Positions 1 to 10,324 of a stretch of 64,000 nt of DNA are shown here, piece by piece. The stretch is from Acinetobacter cumulans. GTDB lineage: Bacteria > Pseudomonadota > Gammaproteobacteria > Pseudomonadales > Moraxellaceae. A model generated the notes under the pieces. That model did not search any database. It was not told the origin of the DNA and was given only the letters and a program-made list of their open reading frames with translations. Position 1 is the first letter of the stretch. Each line of letters begins with the position of its first letter. The position numbers and the translations under genes are program-made. The stretch spans positions 2,294,001 through 2,358,000 of the forward strand of contig NZ_CP035934.2 of NCBI RefSeq assembly GCF_003024525.3. Reading direction: 5' to 3'.

Positions 1-321
1 CTTCATGTTTATGCTGAAAATGTCGATGTCACACCAAGCGACACTCAAGTAACTCAGCAAGAATTAGCAGCAATGTATGTCCTATCTGATATTTGCCCTT
101 CACTGATTGAAGCAAAAGCACAAGGCAAATTTGAACAAGGTTATGCCAAACTTTTAAAAGAGAATATGCCACAGGTCAAAAATCCAGTTCAAAGCTTAAA
201 AGCCCTATCACAAGAGCCAAAATTTGCACCAATTTTGCAAGAAGCCCAAGCAGATGCAAAAAAAGCAGGTGATGCGAAAAACTTAGAAATTTGCCAAGAA
301 TTGACGACATACGCAAATTAA
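1..321 (+). CDS. C-terminal part of a small hypothetical protein (5' end outside window)
   Basis: The open frame runs from base 1 without a stop, so the gene begins upstream of the window; 106 residues are visible and the stop is TAA at 319-321. The visible part is Lys/Gln/Ala-rich, predicted helical, and has two cysteines (in DICPS and EICQE) that could form a disulfide. I see no membrane segment or catalytic motif. I do not recognise the family. A secreted or periplasmic protein is a guess that would need the missing N-terminus. The next gene on the same strand is dacC, 116 bp downstream. Confidence 0.6.
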   Translation, partial: LHVYAENVDVTPSDTQVTQQELAAMYVLSDICPSLIEAKAQGKFEQGYAKLLKENMPQVKNPVQSLKALSQEPKFAPILQEAQADAKKAGDAKNLEICQELTTYAN

Positions 322-437
322 GCTCACTTCGTTACAATACTTTTAAAATAAGCCTTTCTCACCCGTAGAAGTCAGCCTAGCTTTGTCCTAAAATGCTAGG
401 CTCTTGCGCTTATAACAAGTTATTGGAACCACTTAGA

Positions 438-1586
438 ATGACCCGAAAAACCGCCCTTGCCGCATTAGTTCTTGCACCTTCTTTTTCATTTGCGGCAACC
501 GTCCTATCTGCACCCCCAGAATTGAATAATAAATCTTATGTGCTGATGGACTATGAGACTGGGCAAATCCTTGCTGCAAAAAATGAAAACGAAAAATTAG
601 CACCTGCTTCAATGACAAAAATGATGACCAGTTACATCATTGAACAAAAGTTATTGAGTGGCGAGCTAACTGAAAATGAAAAAGTGCGCATGAATGAATC
701 TGCATGGTGCCGTGGTACTAGCGCAGAATCTTGTATGTATGTGCCATTAAATGGAACAGCAACAGCACTTGAAATGCTTCGCGGTATTATTATCCAATCG
801 GGTAATGATGCATCTAAAGCAATGGCTGAACACATTGCCGGCAATGAAGGCACTTTCGTTCACATGATGAACCAAGAGTCTAAACGTATTGGCATGAGCA
901 ATACGCACTTCATTAATGCCACAGGTATGCCAGCAGAAGGTCACTATTCAACTGCAAAAGACATGGCTACGCTTGCACAACACATTATTCATGACAGCTC
1001 TAAGTACTATCCAATCTATTCTGAAAAAGAATTTACTTTCAACGGTATTAAGCAAGGTAACCGTAATGCCTTACTTTATACTGACCCAAGTGTGGATGGT
1101 TTAAAAACAGGTCATACAGATGAAGCAGGTTACTGCCTAACAACGTCTGCAAAACGTGGTCCTTTACGTTTAATTTCAGTGATTTTTGGTGCACCAAGCA
1201 TGAACGAACGTGCGTCACAAACACGTGAAATTTTAGCTTGGGGTTATGCAAACTTTGAAACGGTTAAAGTTCAGCCTGCAAAACAAGTCTTAGCAAAAGC
1301 GAAGGTTTGGTATGGTAAAGACAGCGAAGTACAAATTGGCTTACCAGAAAACTTTAATGTAACGATGCCTAAAGGCGAAGCAAACGCGATCAAAACGCAA
1401 TTGGTGGTACAACCTAAATTGACTGCACCTTTAAAACAAGGTCAAGTTGTAGGTAAATACGTTGCGACTTTAAATGGTAAAGTAATTGCTGAAAAACCAT
1501 TGGTGGCATTAAATGCCGTAGAAGAAGCAGGCTTCTTTGCAAAAATGATTGATCACATCAAACAATTCTTTGCTAACTTATTCTAA
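438..1586 (+). CDS. dacC: D-alanyl-D-alanine carboxypeptidase, PBP5/6 family
   Basis: Low-molecular-mass penicillin-binding protein that removes the terminal D-Ala from peptidoglycan pentapeptides in the periplasm. The 382-residue product has an N-terminal signal peptide (MTRKTALAALVLAPSFSFAA) and all three serine-acyltransferase motifs: SMTK at 58-61 with the nucleophilic Ser, SGN at 121-123, and KTG at 223-225. After the catalytic domain comes the PBP5-type beta domain and a C-terminal amphipathic helix (AGFFAKMIDHIKQFFANLF) typical of membrane-anchoring in this family. The frame stays open upstream to 393, but the start at 438 directly precedes the signal peptide. The symbol follows the usual Acinetobacter naming and could be dacA/dacC. 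Confidence 0.93.
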   Translation: MTRKTALAALVLAPSFSFAATVLSAPPELNNKSYVLMDYETGQILAAKNENEKLAPASMTKMMTSYIIEQKLLSGELTENEKVRMNESAWCRGTSAESCMYVPLNGTATALEMLRGIIIQSGNDASKAMAEHIAGNEGTFVHMMNQESKRIGMSNTHFINATGMPAEGHYSTAKDMATLAQHIIHDSSKYYPIYSEKEFTFNGIKQGNRNALLYTDPSVDGLKTGHTDEAGYCLTTSAKRGPLRLISVIFGAPSMNERASQTREILAWGYANFETVKVQPAKQVLAKAKVWYGKDSEVQIGLPENFNVTMPKGEANAIKTQLVVQPKLTAPLKQGQVVGKYVATLNGKVIAEKPLVALNAVEEAGFFAKMIDHIKQFFANLF

Positions 1587-1621
1587 AATTTTCGAAAGCT
1601 GATTTTTTCAGCTTAGACCAA

Positions 1622-1655
1622 AGCATCCACACCTCGGTTTGGGTGCTTTTTTATT
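1622..1655 (+). terminator. Rho-independent terminator after dacC
   Basis: AGCATCCA at 1622-1629 pairs with TGGGTGCT at 1640-1647 (one G-T pair), 10-nt loop, followed by a run of T. Confidence 0.75.
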
Positions 1656-1695
1656 TTATACTCTAAGGAATATTTATTATTTGCGACGGACCGTG

Positions 1696-2241
1696 ATGAA
1701 CAAAAATATCCGCCCCTATTTACACCATCATCCCAAAATTGAAGCCACTTGCTATATTGATGAAATGTCAGTGGTGATTGGTGAAGTTCAACTGGCGGAA
1801 AATGTCTCAGTTTGGCCTTTTGCCGTGATCCGTGGCGATGTCAATCACATTCATATTGGCAAAAATTCCAATGTGCAAGATCATGCCATGCTCCATGTTA
1901 GCCATAAAAAAGCCGATAAGCCTGAAGGCTCTCCACTTATTATTGGTGAAGATGTCACGATTGGTCATCATGTTAAATTACATGGCTGTACCATTGGCAA
2001 CCGGGTATTGGTTGGCATCAGTAGTATTATTTTAGATGATGCCATTATTGAAGATGATGTGATGATTGGTGCAGGCTCGCTAGTTCCACCGCGTAAACGC
2101 TTAGAAAGTGGCTATTTATATGTAGGAAGTCCTGTACAAAAAGTCCGTCCTCTCACGGATAAAGAAAAAGAGTTTTTACCCTATTCAGCACGGCATTATG
2201 TAAAGGTTGCGAATAATTATATGAATGAAACAGGCTGTTAA
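1696..2241 (+). CDS. Gamma-carbonic-anhydrase-like left-handed beta-helix protein (YrdA type)
   Basis: A 181-residue hexapeptide-repeat protein of the gamma-carbonic anhydrase/YrdA superfamily, cytoplasmic and probably a homotrimer. The family landmarks are present: RGD at 46-48, and three candidate metal ligands, His67 (LHV) and His91 and His96 (GHHVKLHGC). The hexapeptide ladder (for example IIGEDVTIGHHVKL, VMIGAGSLVPP) precedes a helical C-terminus. Many family members lack measurable carbonic anhydrase activity, so the reaction is uncertain. The frame is open from 1639, but that part overlaps the dacC terminator, so the ATG at 1696 is preferred. The Sel1 gene follows 31 bp downstream. Confidence 0.85.
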   Translation: MNKNIRPYLHHHPKIEATCYIDEMSVVIGEVQLAENVSVWPFAVIRGDVNHIHIGKNSNVQDHAMLHVSHKKADKPEGSPLIIGEDVTIGHHVKLHGCTIGNRVLVGISSIILDDAIIEDDVMIGAGSLVPPRKRLESGYLYVGSPVQKVRPLTDKEKEFLPYSARHYVKVANNYMNETGC

Positions 2242-2272
2242 ACCTATTTTCCAACCATTAGAAATTTACAGC

Positions 2273-3058
2273 ATGAAAAGCTCTACAAAAATTATCCCTG
2301 CTTTATGCATGGGCATAATCCTATTTTCCGCACCTAATCTTTTCGCAGCGAATGCTAAAGAGATTAGAGCATTAGCATTACAAGATTTTGATTTGGGCGT
2401 AACTTATTTACTTGGTCAAAAGGTATCTCAAGACTATGCCCGCGCTATTGAACTATTTCTACAGTCCGCGAATTTAGGACTCGCTGAAGCGCAGTACAAT
2501 TTAGGCGTTATATACGTAAATGGCCTAGGAGTGACTCCGGACTATACTCTCGCAGTGGAATGGTATAAAAAATCTGCCTATCAGGGCTACAAAAAAGCGC
2601 AATTTGCCTTAGGCACGATGTATGCTACCGGTTTAGGCGTTCCGCAAGATTATAAACGCGCCGAAAAATTATATAGAAAAGCCGCAACTCGGCTAGATTT
2701 AGCACAATATGCCTTAGGTCAAATGTACCATTTCGGGGAAGGCGTTCAACCTCACTACGGCATAGCGAAAAGCTGGTATGGCAGAGCGGCCAAGCAAGGA
2801 TTCGCGCCAGCGCAAACCCAATTCGGCCTGCTATATGCTGAAGCTAAAGGTGTCCATCAAGATTATAATCTCGCTAATCAATGGTGGTTAAAAGCAGCCA
2901 CTCAAGGTAATGCTGAAGCTCAAAATAACTTAGGCTATTCATATGCCAATGGCTTGGGGGTTACTCAGGATCTCCCTGCTGCCAGACAATTGTATATGCA
3001 AGCCATTGCGCAAGGAGAAAAAACAGCGCTTATTAATCTTAAAAACTTACCGCCGTAA
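2273..3058 (+). CDS. Secreted Sel1-like (TPR) repeat protein
   Basis: A 261-residue protein with a signal peptide (roughly residues 1-24, hydrophobic LCMGIILFSAPNLFAA) followed by about six Sel1 repeats of roughly 36 residues. The repeats have the pattern A.Y.LG..Y..G.GV..D...A..W...AA.QG. Sel1 repeats form an alpha-solenoid for protein-protein contacts, usually in the periplasm when a signal peptide is present; no enzymatic domain is seen. The ATG at 2273 is chosen because it gives the signal peptide, although the frame stays open to 2225, overlapping the previous gene. Partner and function are unknown. Confidence 0.85.
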   Translation: MKSSTKIIPALCMGIILFSAPNLFAANAKEIRALALQDFDLGVTYLLGQKVSQDYARAIELFLQSANLGLAEAQYNLGVIYVNGLGVTPDYTLAVEWYKKSAYQGYKKAQFALGTMYATGLGVPQDYKRAEKLYRKAATRLDLAQYALGQMYHFGEGVQPHYGIAKSWYGRAAKQGFAPAQTQFGLLYAEAKGVHQDYNLANQWWLKAATQGNAEAQNNLGYSYANGLGVTQDLPAARQLYMQAIAQGEKTALINLKNLPP

Positions 3059-3391
3059 TGATTTAACTATCTAACTTAAAGTGTAGATAATGCAAGCAAA
3101 AACTGCCTTGCTATTTAATTGCGCTATTCAATGAAGTCATAATAAAGGTTTGCTGAACTCAAGTTACAAGGCTTAAAGAGAAAGGAAATTAACTTTCCCC
3201 AGCACTAGGCTAGTTTAAGCTTACTCATCAATACACATGATGCTCTGCAGTATTCATGAATGATCACTCAATCTAAAATATGTGAAGACAATGCATAAGC
3301 GCATGACTGCAGTACAGTCATGCATCAGCAAAAATACAAAAGCACGGATAATTTAGTGAATTTGCATTCAACGAGAGTGCGCCTAATTGTG
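3059..3391. other. Intergenic region, 333 bp, with one perfect inverted repeat
   Basis: No coding frame is supported between the Sel1 gene and the convergent DMT exporter. The only clear structure is a perfect 9-bp inverted repeat at 3301-3309 / 3315-3323 (GCATGACTG, 5-nt spacer CAGTA). It is not followed by a T run on either strand, so it is not a typical intrinsic terminator. Confidence 0.6.
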
Positions 3392-4345
3392 CTACGTTAC
3401 AGACTGGCCTCGCTGTATGCGTATAGAAGCCATACTATGTACCACCATACCTAAGCCAATTAAAAATACGCCGAATAGTGCAAGCTTCGATGGTAAACCC
3501 ATATTTAAAAAAATCATTTCGCCCAATAAGGTAAATAGCAACTCACCAGCTTGAGTGGCTTCAACCATCGCCAATTGATTTGGCTGGGTATGCACCAAAT
3601 TGGTTGCTGAGAAAAACAATAAAGTCGCAATTACCCCAGAAAATAAAGCCACTAAAAATGCGTATGAAACCTGACTACTTGAAGGCAATCCATGATCGAG
3701 CAAGCCAAACACGGCAATCACCGCCCAAAACGGTAAACTTGCCAACGTCATATTGAGTACCCGCTCAGGTGTTTCTACTTTGCCCTGACACACTTGCATC
3801 ATTTTTCGATTGCCTAGTGGGTACATAAAGGCTGCAAATACCACTGGAATAAAGCCTGCTAAAGCCAATGTCCAACTGATACTGCTCATTTGATCCCACA
3901 AAATCAGAATCACCCCTAAAATAATCACACTCGACCACTTTAGCTCTTTCCAAGGCAGTTTCGACCATACACTGCCCTGAGCCTGAGGCGTACCTGCGCC
4001 TAAAAACGGCACCAGTAAAGATCCCGCAATAATTGTCGTTTGCCAACTTCCAGCGACCAACCAACCTGGAGAATAAATACTTGCAAAGGTTAATGGCGCG
4101 TAAAACAGTCCAAAGCCAACCGTGCTCCAGAGTAAATATTGTTTAAAATTCTCTTTTAAATGTTGCAAGCTGGACGCTAACTTGCCACGAACAGCAACAA
4201 TCAAAAGTAGCATTGGCACCATCCAAAAGAAGCGCAACGAAGAGCTCCACATCCAGCTTCCGCCCTCTATTTCCATCGCCCGATTAAAAATAAAGGCCGT
4301 AGAAAAAAAACAGGATGCTAATAATCCATAAATAATCGCGCGCAC
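3392..4345 (-). CDS. EmrE-like DMT-superfamily exporter
   Basis: A 317-residue integral inner-membrane protein with about ten hydrophobic segments, of the drug/metabolite transporter superfamily (multidrug resistance efflux transporter family). The likely role is export of a small molecule; the substrate is unknown. The start is GTG at 4345, because an AGGTGG ribosome-binding site lies about 4 nt upstream and the nearby ATG at 4347 is out of frame. It is divergent from the XRE-cupin regulator at 4462, with two matching palindromes between them, so it is probably controlled by that regulator. The arrangement resembles other cupin-regulator/exporter pairs acting on amino acids or drugs, which is inference. 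Confidence 0.82.
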   Translation of the reverse strand: MRAIIYGLLASCFFSTAFIFNRAMEIEGGSWMWSSSLRFFWMVPMLLLIVAVRGKLASSLQHLKENFKQYLLWSTVGFGLFYAPLTFASIYSPGWLVAGSWQTTIIAGSLLVPFLGAGTPQAQGSVWSKLPWKELKWSSVIILGVILILWDQMSSISWTLALAGFIPVVFAAFMYPLGNRKMMQVCQGKVETPERVLNMTLASLPFWAVIAVFGLLDHGLPSSSQVSYAFLVALFSGVIATLLFFSATNLVHTQPNQLAMVEATQAGELLFTLLGEMIFLNMGLPSKLALFGVFLIGLGMVVHSMASIRIQRGQSVT

Positions 4346-4395
4346 ATTACCACCTGCTATTTAAAATTTTTAAATCAATCTTCAGCAATAAAAAG

Positions 4396-4417
4396 CTTGT
4401 GCGTTATAATGCACAAG
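4396..4417. promoter_or_regulatory. Palindromic operator candidate 1
   Basis: Near-perfect palindrome with half sites CTTGTGC and GCACAAG around GTTATAAT. It matches a second copy at 4424-4445, centre-to-centre 28 bp, in the divergent promoter region. Likely binding site of the adjacent XRE regulator (inference). Confidence 0.65.
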
Positions 4418-4423
4418 AATTTC

Positions 4424-4445
4424 ATTGTACGTTATAACGCACAAT
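4424..4445. promoter_or_regulatory. Palindromic operator candidate 2
   Basis: Half sites ATTGTAC and GCACAAT around the palindromic core CGTTATAACG. It ends 16 bp before the regulator's ATG, so binding here would be expected to repress the regulator's own transcription. Confidence 0.65.
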
Positions 4446-4461
4446 ATAAATAGGTGATGAA

Positions 4462-4992
4462 ATGTCCATATTGCTAAAGCATATTGCTAGTCAACTCAAA
4501 AAACTTCGTACAGAAAAAGGTTGGAGTTTGGATCAAACCGCAAAAGAGACGGGTATTAGTAAGGCTATGCTGGGTCAAATTGAGCGTGAAGAATCTAATC
4601 CGACTGTGCAAACGCTTTGGAAGATTGCCCTAGGGTTTCACAGCTCTTTAAGTGCCTTCTTACCTGCAGAACAGCAAAATCCAGCCGTGCTTAAGCATCA
4701 AGACGAAGCGCTCTCTGTTAAAGTCTTACAAGCATTTGATGCCACACTTGGATATGAAATTTTACACATTACTTTAAAAGCTAACTCATCGCATGATTCA
4801 TCTATCCATGAAAAAGGTGTGATTGAAGATATTTTGCCTTTGAATGGCAGTATCACTATTCAGACTGAAGATCAGCACTATGTGGCCAATACTGGAGAAA
4901 GTATTCGTTTTCATGCAGATCAGGTACATCGCTACCTTAATCACAGTAATCACGACGTAATTTTTTATAATATTATTCATTATGCAAAATAA
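4462..4992 (+). CDS. XRE-family transcriptional regulator with C-terminal cupin
   Basis: A 176-residue regulator. An N-terminal Cro/C1-type helix-turn-helix spans about residues 8-65 (LDQTAKETGISKAMLGQIER, then the typical NPTVQTLWKIA). A C-terminal cupin-2 sensor domain spans about 95-172 (GVIEDILPLNGSITI...GESIRFHADQVHRY). This architecture binds a small effector in the cupin and controls a neighbouring transporter or catabolic gene. An AGGTGAT ribosome-binding site precedes the ATG. It is divergent from the DMT exporter, and the two palindromes at 4396-4445 are the obvious operator candidates. The effector is unknown. Confidence 0.88.
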   Translation: MSILLKHIASQLKKLRTEKGWSLDQTAKETGISKAMLGQIEREESNPTVQTLWKIALGFHSSLSAFLPAEQQNPAVLKHQDEALSVKVLQAFDATLGYEILHITLKANSSHDSSIHEKGVIEDILPLNGSITIQTEDQHYVANTGESIRFHADQVHRYLNHSNHDVIFYNIIHYAK

Positions 4993-5155
4993 ATGTGAGT
5001 GTTTGATCAGTCTGTTAAAATGCTGATCGGTTCAGGCAAAATTTCCAGTGAAACTCGGCATCTTTATCACCCTGTAAGCTTTAATGTTCAGTTCGACATA
5101 GCCACACACCCCAAAATTTTATACAATAGCGCATCCCTTACCATGGTGCTGTTAT

Positions 5156-5641
5156 ATGACCGCTTGGACTGCGCACGTTACCGTTGCAACTGTTGTTGAA
5201 AAAGACGGAAAATTCCTGTTTGTTGAAGAACATACCCAAGGCGTAACGCATACTGTGTTTAATCAGCCTGCAGGTCATGTCGAATGCGGTGAAACCATCA
5301 TTCAAGCAGCCATACGCGAAACCATGGAAGAAACTGGCCATGCGGTAGACGTAGATGCGCTTTTAGGCATTTATACTTATACGCCTCCAATGTATCCAGA
5401 CCGTACCTATTTCCGTTTCTGCTTTTTAGCGCATGTGCTGGAATATTTTCCAGAAGCAGAATTGGACACAGGCATTGTTGGTCCAAAATGGATGACATTA
5501 GAAGAACTGCTAGAAACAGCTCGTGCGCGTAGCCCGCTAGTTATTAAAGCAGTTCAAGATGCTTTGTCTGGTCAAAAATATCCTTTATCGCTCGTTTATG
5601 AGCACCAAAATTCTCCCCTCATTTCAAATTTGGATGCCTAA
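5156..5641 (+). CDS. nudJ: Nudix hydrolase, NudJ-like
   Basis: A 161-residue Nudix hydrolase. The Nudix box spans residues 40-62 in the form G-x5-E-x7-RETMEETG, so the metal-binding glutamates are intact. In E. coli, NudJ hydrolyses nucleoside di/triphosphates and HMP-pyrophosphate. Assignment to NudJ rests on length and on synteny: nudJ-mnmA-hflD-purB is the E. coli gene order and is reproduced here. Upstream ATG and GTG codons at 5143 and 5146 are out of frame. mnmA begins 4 bp after the stop, so the two are co-transcribed and probably translationally coupled. Confidence 0.88.
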   Translation: MTAWTAHVTVATVVEKDGKFLFVEEHTQGVTHTVFNQPAGHVECGETIIQAAIRETMEETGHAVDVDALLGIYTYTPPMYPDRTYFRFCFLAHVLEYFPEAELDTGIVGPKWMTLEELLETARARSPLVIKAVQDALSGQKYPLSLVYEHQNSPLISNLDA

Positions 5642-5645
5642 TCCT

Positions 5646-6782
5646 ATGCAACAACGTGTCATCGTCGGTATGTCTGGTGGTGTAGACTCATCTGTGTCTG
5701 CAGCGCTTCTTCTTCAGCAAGGCTATCAAGTTGAAGGCCTATTCATGAAAAACTGGGAAGAAGATGACGGCACGGAATACTGCACAGCAATGGACGACCT
5801 TGCTGATGCACAGGCTGTTTGCGATAAAATTGGTATTAAATTACACACAGCAAACTTTGCAATGGAATATTGGGACCGCGTGTTCGAACATTTCCTTGCA
5901 GAATATGCCGCTGGCCGTACCCCTAACCCAGATATTCTGTGCAACAAAGAAATTAAATTCCGTGCGTTTTTAGACCATGCTGTGAACCTTGGTGCAGACT
6001 TTATTGCCACTGGCCATTACTGCCGTAGAGGGGAAACACTTAAAAACTCACGTGGTGAAGAATATGCATCTTTACTTCGCGGTGTAGACAACAACAAAGA
6101 CCAAACTTACTTTTTACATGCCGTTCATGGCCGTGAAATTAATAAAACTTTGTTCCCTGTCGGCGAGATTGAAAAACCGCAAGTTCGTAAAATTGCGGAA
6201 GAATTAGGCCTAGCCACTGCGAAGAAAAAAGACTCAACCGGCATCTGCTTTATTGGCGAACGACGTTTTAATGACTTCTTAAAACAATATTTACCAGCGC
6301 AGCCTGGAAAAATTGTGCTTGAAGATGGCAAAGAGGTTGGTGATCATCACGGCTTAATGTACTATACGCTCGGCCAGCGCGGTGGCATTGGTATTGGTGG
6401 TATGAAAGGCGTTGCAGAAGGCGCTTGGTTTGTACTGCATAAAGATATCGAAGGTAACCGTTTAGTGGTCGGCCAAGGCCATGAACACCCACTCATGCAA
6501 AGCACCATCTTATGGTCTGAAGCCATTGATTGGGTTGCAGGTGAGCAAGAGATTCCTGAAACAGGTTTCCGCTGTACTGCAAAAACACGCTACCGCCAAG
6601 GTGATCAGGCATGTACCTTGTACAAAGACCCAGACGCACCAAATGGCGTACGTGTAGAATTTGATGAAGCACAGCGCGCCGTGACGCCAGGTCAAAGCGT
6701 TGTATTCTATGCAGGTGAAGTTTGTTTAGGCGGTGGTGTGATTCATCATACCAATGCACCTAAACCGGATTTTATTCAATAA
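5646..6782 (+). CDS. mnmA: tRNA-specific 2-thiouridylase MnmA
   Basis: Thiolates U34 of tRNA-Lys, -Glu and -Gln (the s2U part of mnm5s2U), using ATP and sulfur delivered by a Tus-type relay; cytoplasmic. The 378-residue product has the N-type PP-loop GMSGGVDSS (8-16), the catalytic Cys99 ([12 protein letters not shown]) and the persulfide Cys201 ([12 protein letters not shown]). The ATG at 5646 is chosen because it lies immediately before the conserved [11 protein letters not shown] start and 4 bp after the nudJ stop; an in-frame ATG at 5634 would overlap nudJ. Confidence 0.97.
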   Translation: MQQRVIVGMSGGVDSSVSAALLLQQGYQVEGLFMKNWEEDDGTEYCTAMDDLADAQAVCDKIGIKLHTANFAMEYWDRVFEHFLAEYAAGRTPNPDILCNKEIKFRAFLDHAVNLGADFIATGHYCRRGETLKNSRGEEYASLLRGVDNNKDQTYFLHAVHGREINKTLFPVGEIEKPQVRKIAEELGLATAKKKDSTGICFIGERRFNDFLKQYLPAQPGKIVLEDGKEVGDHHGLMYYTLGQRGGIGIGGMKGVAEGAWFVLHKDIEGNRLVVGQGHEHPLMQSTILWSEAIDWVAGEQEIPETGFRCTAKTRYRQGDQACTLYKDPDAPNGVRVEFDEAQRAVTPGQSVVFYAGEVCLGGGVIHHTNAPKPDFIQ

Positions 6783-6795
6783 GGATTGTCTCGGC

Positions 6796-7527
6796 ATGAC
6801 AGAGTTACCGTTTCAACAGCCCCAGACTCTGAACACCCGTCAAAATCGCGCATTAGCGTTGGCAGGTGTTTTTCAAGCCACCCAGTTAACGCACATGACT
6901 GCGCTAACGGGTCGCCAGAGTATTGGTGAAAGCGGTAACTTCTATTTTGAACAATTGATTAAAGCCAGCTTAAATATTCGACCAAGTGGCCCATGCCAGT
7001 GTCAAACGTTAGCTTTCTTTAATCAATTGGCCGACATCTCCCTCGGTTTAAAAACCTTAGAAAACAGCATTAACCACCCATTTAATACGTCACCTAAATC
7101 CAGATTGCCAAAACTTGCCAATACTAAACTGCCAATGAACTACGCAATGGCACTGTTACAACTAGAAAAGAAAGTTTATAGCAATCCCAAATTTGTCGAA
7201 ATTATTGAACAGTCCCAACAAAAAATATTAAAGCAACTTTCATTTTTTGATAATAACTATTTACACCCCAGCATCATTGCCAACCTCGCACAAACCTATG
7301 TCGAAACCGCTGGATCAATTAATCCACGCATTATGGTTCGTGGCAATGCTGAAGCCTTTAAAGACTCAAACCACACCAATCGCATTCGTGCCTCGTTATT
7401 TACAGGCCTGCAAATGGCGCATTTATGGCGCCAACTGGGTGGTAGCTCTTGGGGCATGATTTTTAGTAAGCGCAAGCTACTGCAGGATATTCAGGATCTT
7501 GCCCGTTTACAGTATCAGACTGTTTGA
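6796..7527 (+). CDS. hflD: HflD-family protein
   Basis: A 243-residue helical, peripheral inner-membrane protein of the HflD family. In E. coli HflD interacts with phage lambda CII and affects lysogenisation; its housekeeping role is not settled. Family features seen are the N-terminal [13 protein letters not shown] and the C-terminal [22 protein letters not shown]. The ATG at 6796 is preceded by AAGGA 13 bp downstream of the mnmA stop. Position between mnmA and purB matches E. coli and is the strongest support. Confidence 0.9.
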   Translation: MTELPFQQPQTLNTRQNRALALAGVFQATQLTHMTALTGRQSIGESGNFYFEQLIKASLNIRPSGPCQCQTLAFFNQLADISLGLKTLENSINHPFNTSPKSRLPKLANTKLPMNYAMALLQLEKKVYSNPKFVEIIEQSQQKILKQLSFFDNNYLHPSIIANLAQTYVETAGSINPRIMVRGNAEAFKDSNHTNRIRASLFTGLQMAHLWRQLGGSSWGMIFSKRKLLQDIQDLARLQYQTV

Positions 7528-7577
7528 ATGATGCTGTACTCGGGCTTTTTTGTTTTACGTTTAATTCCAAAGTTTAA

Positions 7578-8975
<1,398 letters not shown>

Positions 8976-8993
8976 TTTAGCTTAAAGTAAAAA

Positions 8994-9020
8994 AAGCGAA
9001 GCTCAGGCTTCGCTTTTTTT
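8994..9020 (+). terminator. Rho-independent terminator after purB
   Basis: Perfect 9-bp stem AAGCGAAGC / GCTTCGCTT with TCAG loop (8994-9015), then a T tract. Confidence 0.92.
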
Positions 9021-9161
9021 ATTCAACATAGGCTTGTCGAAATCACCACTAAAAGCTTCTTCTGCCCTTAGAATGAAGAGTATTGCGCTGCAGGTGGATG
9101 AGGACTTTAACCCCTCCCTTGCGAAACAGTGTTTCTCATCTCCTACAAGGAGAGAGAATTT

Positions 9162-9404
9162 TTATTCCACAGGACAATACTTCGCCCAATCATCCTTCAT
9201 ACATTGTAATTCACAGCCAGTAAGTAAGTCGCTAAAGTAAATATAATACGTTGCATTTGGATACTGAATTTCATGGCGATACAACATACCACGCAAAGAG
9301 ACAGACAACTCTTCTGGGAAATCACCATTTAACTGGTTTAGTTCTTCAAATTCATAGTTAAAATAGCAATTTTGTTGTGCAACAAATGCTTCTACAACCG
9401 CCAT
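9162..9404 (-). CDS. Hypothetical small protein, 80 aa
   Basis: An 80-residue acidic, aromatic-rich protein with three cysteines (NCYF, GCELQC) and no signal peptide or membrane helix. The amino-acid composition looks like a real protein rather than an antisense shadow, and it stands alone in an otherwise non-coding stretch, convergent with purB. The ribosome-binding site is weak. I do not recognise the family. A hairpin (TCTCCT/AGGAGA, 9139-9153) lies just beyond its stop but has no T run on this strand. Confidence 0.55.
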   Translation of the reverse strand: MAVVEAFVAQQNCYFNYEFEELNQLNGDFPEELSVSLRGMLYRHEIQYPNATYYIYFSDLLTGCELQCMKDDWAKYCPVE

Positions 9405-9654
9405 GCGCTGTCTCGAATCAATTTAAAATACAGTCGCTAAGTGTAACGGATTCAAGCGCTAAATTGCCAATTCGACATACTCACTCAGGATGTCATCATC
9501 GCAGTTTCTTCTCATAAGCATAAAGTACGTCGCCCCTTTCACAAGAGAAAAGACTAAAACCTGTTTAACAAAATTCAATGCTAAAAACTCAGTTTCACAT
9601 TAAACTCAAACCGTAAAATTTAGCTTCTCTTTTAACTTTTCACGAATAACAAAA

Positions 9655-10293
9655 ATGATTGAAACAAAACTACAGCTTAAACATTGGATCATGCTGAGCA
9701 TTTTGCTGATCGCTATCGTGTTGGCGAGCATTGATCCCTTAGAGTTTGCACCTTACTTACTGCATCAGGTCGGCACAGTACTCATGCTTGGCTTACTGTT
9801 TTTATGCTTCTACAAAGTTGGCCTAAGCTTTTATAGCTTCGCACTCTACATCGGCTTTTTACTCATTCACATTCTTGGCGCACATTATCTGTATTCTTAT
9901 GTGCCTTATAGTGATTGGACGCAAACACTCTTTGGCTTCAAGCTCGATCAAACTATGGGTTGGTCACGTAATATGTATGATCGCTTGGTGCATTTGGCAT
10001 ACGGCTTATTGCTCTATCCGCTGTTTCTTCGCTTATTTCAGGTTTGGTTGCCTTCACTCAAACCATTTACGCTGTATGTATTGGTCATTCAATTTGTAAT
10101 GGCTACCAGCCTGTTTTATGAATGGATTGAGTGGCTGATTGCAATCGGACTCTCTCCTGAAGAAGCAGAAAACTATAACGGCCAACAAGGCGACATGTGG
10201 GATGCGCATAAAGATATGCTGCTGGCAACACTGGGAGCAATGATCACTGGCGCTATGTGTTTAATCAAATCAAAATCTATTGAAGAAAGTTAA
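9655..10293 (+). CDS. YjdF/DUF2238-family integral membrane protein
   Basis: A 212-residue inner-membrane protein with about six hydrophobic segments, matching the YjdF (DUF2238) family. The family-typical polar motifs are present: NMYDRLVHLAYG in the middle, and SLFYEWIEW followed by NGQQGDMWDAHKDMLLATLGA near the C-terminus. The conserved acidic and His residues (YDRxVH, YEWxEW, GDxWDAxKD) suggest a metal or substrate site within the membrane, but the family's function is not established. No clear ribosome-binding site precedes the ATG. It is convergent with the triplet of small membrane proteins. Confidence 0.82.
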   Translation: MIETKLQLKHWIMLSILLIAIVLASIDPLEFAPYLLHQVGTVLMLGLLFLCFYKVGLSFYSFALYIGFLLIHILGAHYLYSYVPYSDWTQTLFGFKLDQTMGWSRNMYDRLVHLAYGLLLYPLFLRLFQVWLPSLKPFTLYVLVIQFVMATSLFYEWIEWLIAIGLSPEEAENYNGQQGDMWDAHKDMLLATLGAMITGAMCLIKSKSIEES

Positions 10294-10324
10294 ACAGATG
10301 TCCTCAGGCATTTAAGCTAAACAT

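Noticed and set aside
4999..5199. 66-codon frame upstream of nudJ
   Set aside because: Overlaps the nudJ start in another frame; no domain or ribosome-binding site.
9139..9153. Hairpin TCTCCT-ACA-AGGAGA near the 80-aa gene as a terminator
   Set aside because: Stem is short and there is no T run on the strand of the adjacent gene; left unassigned.
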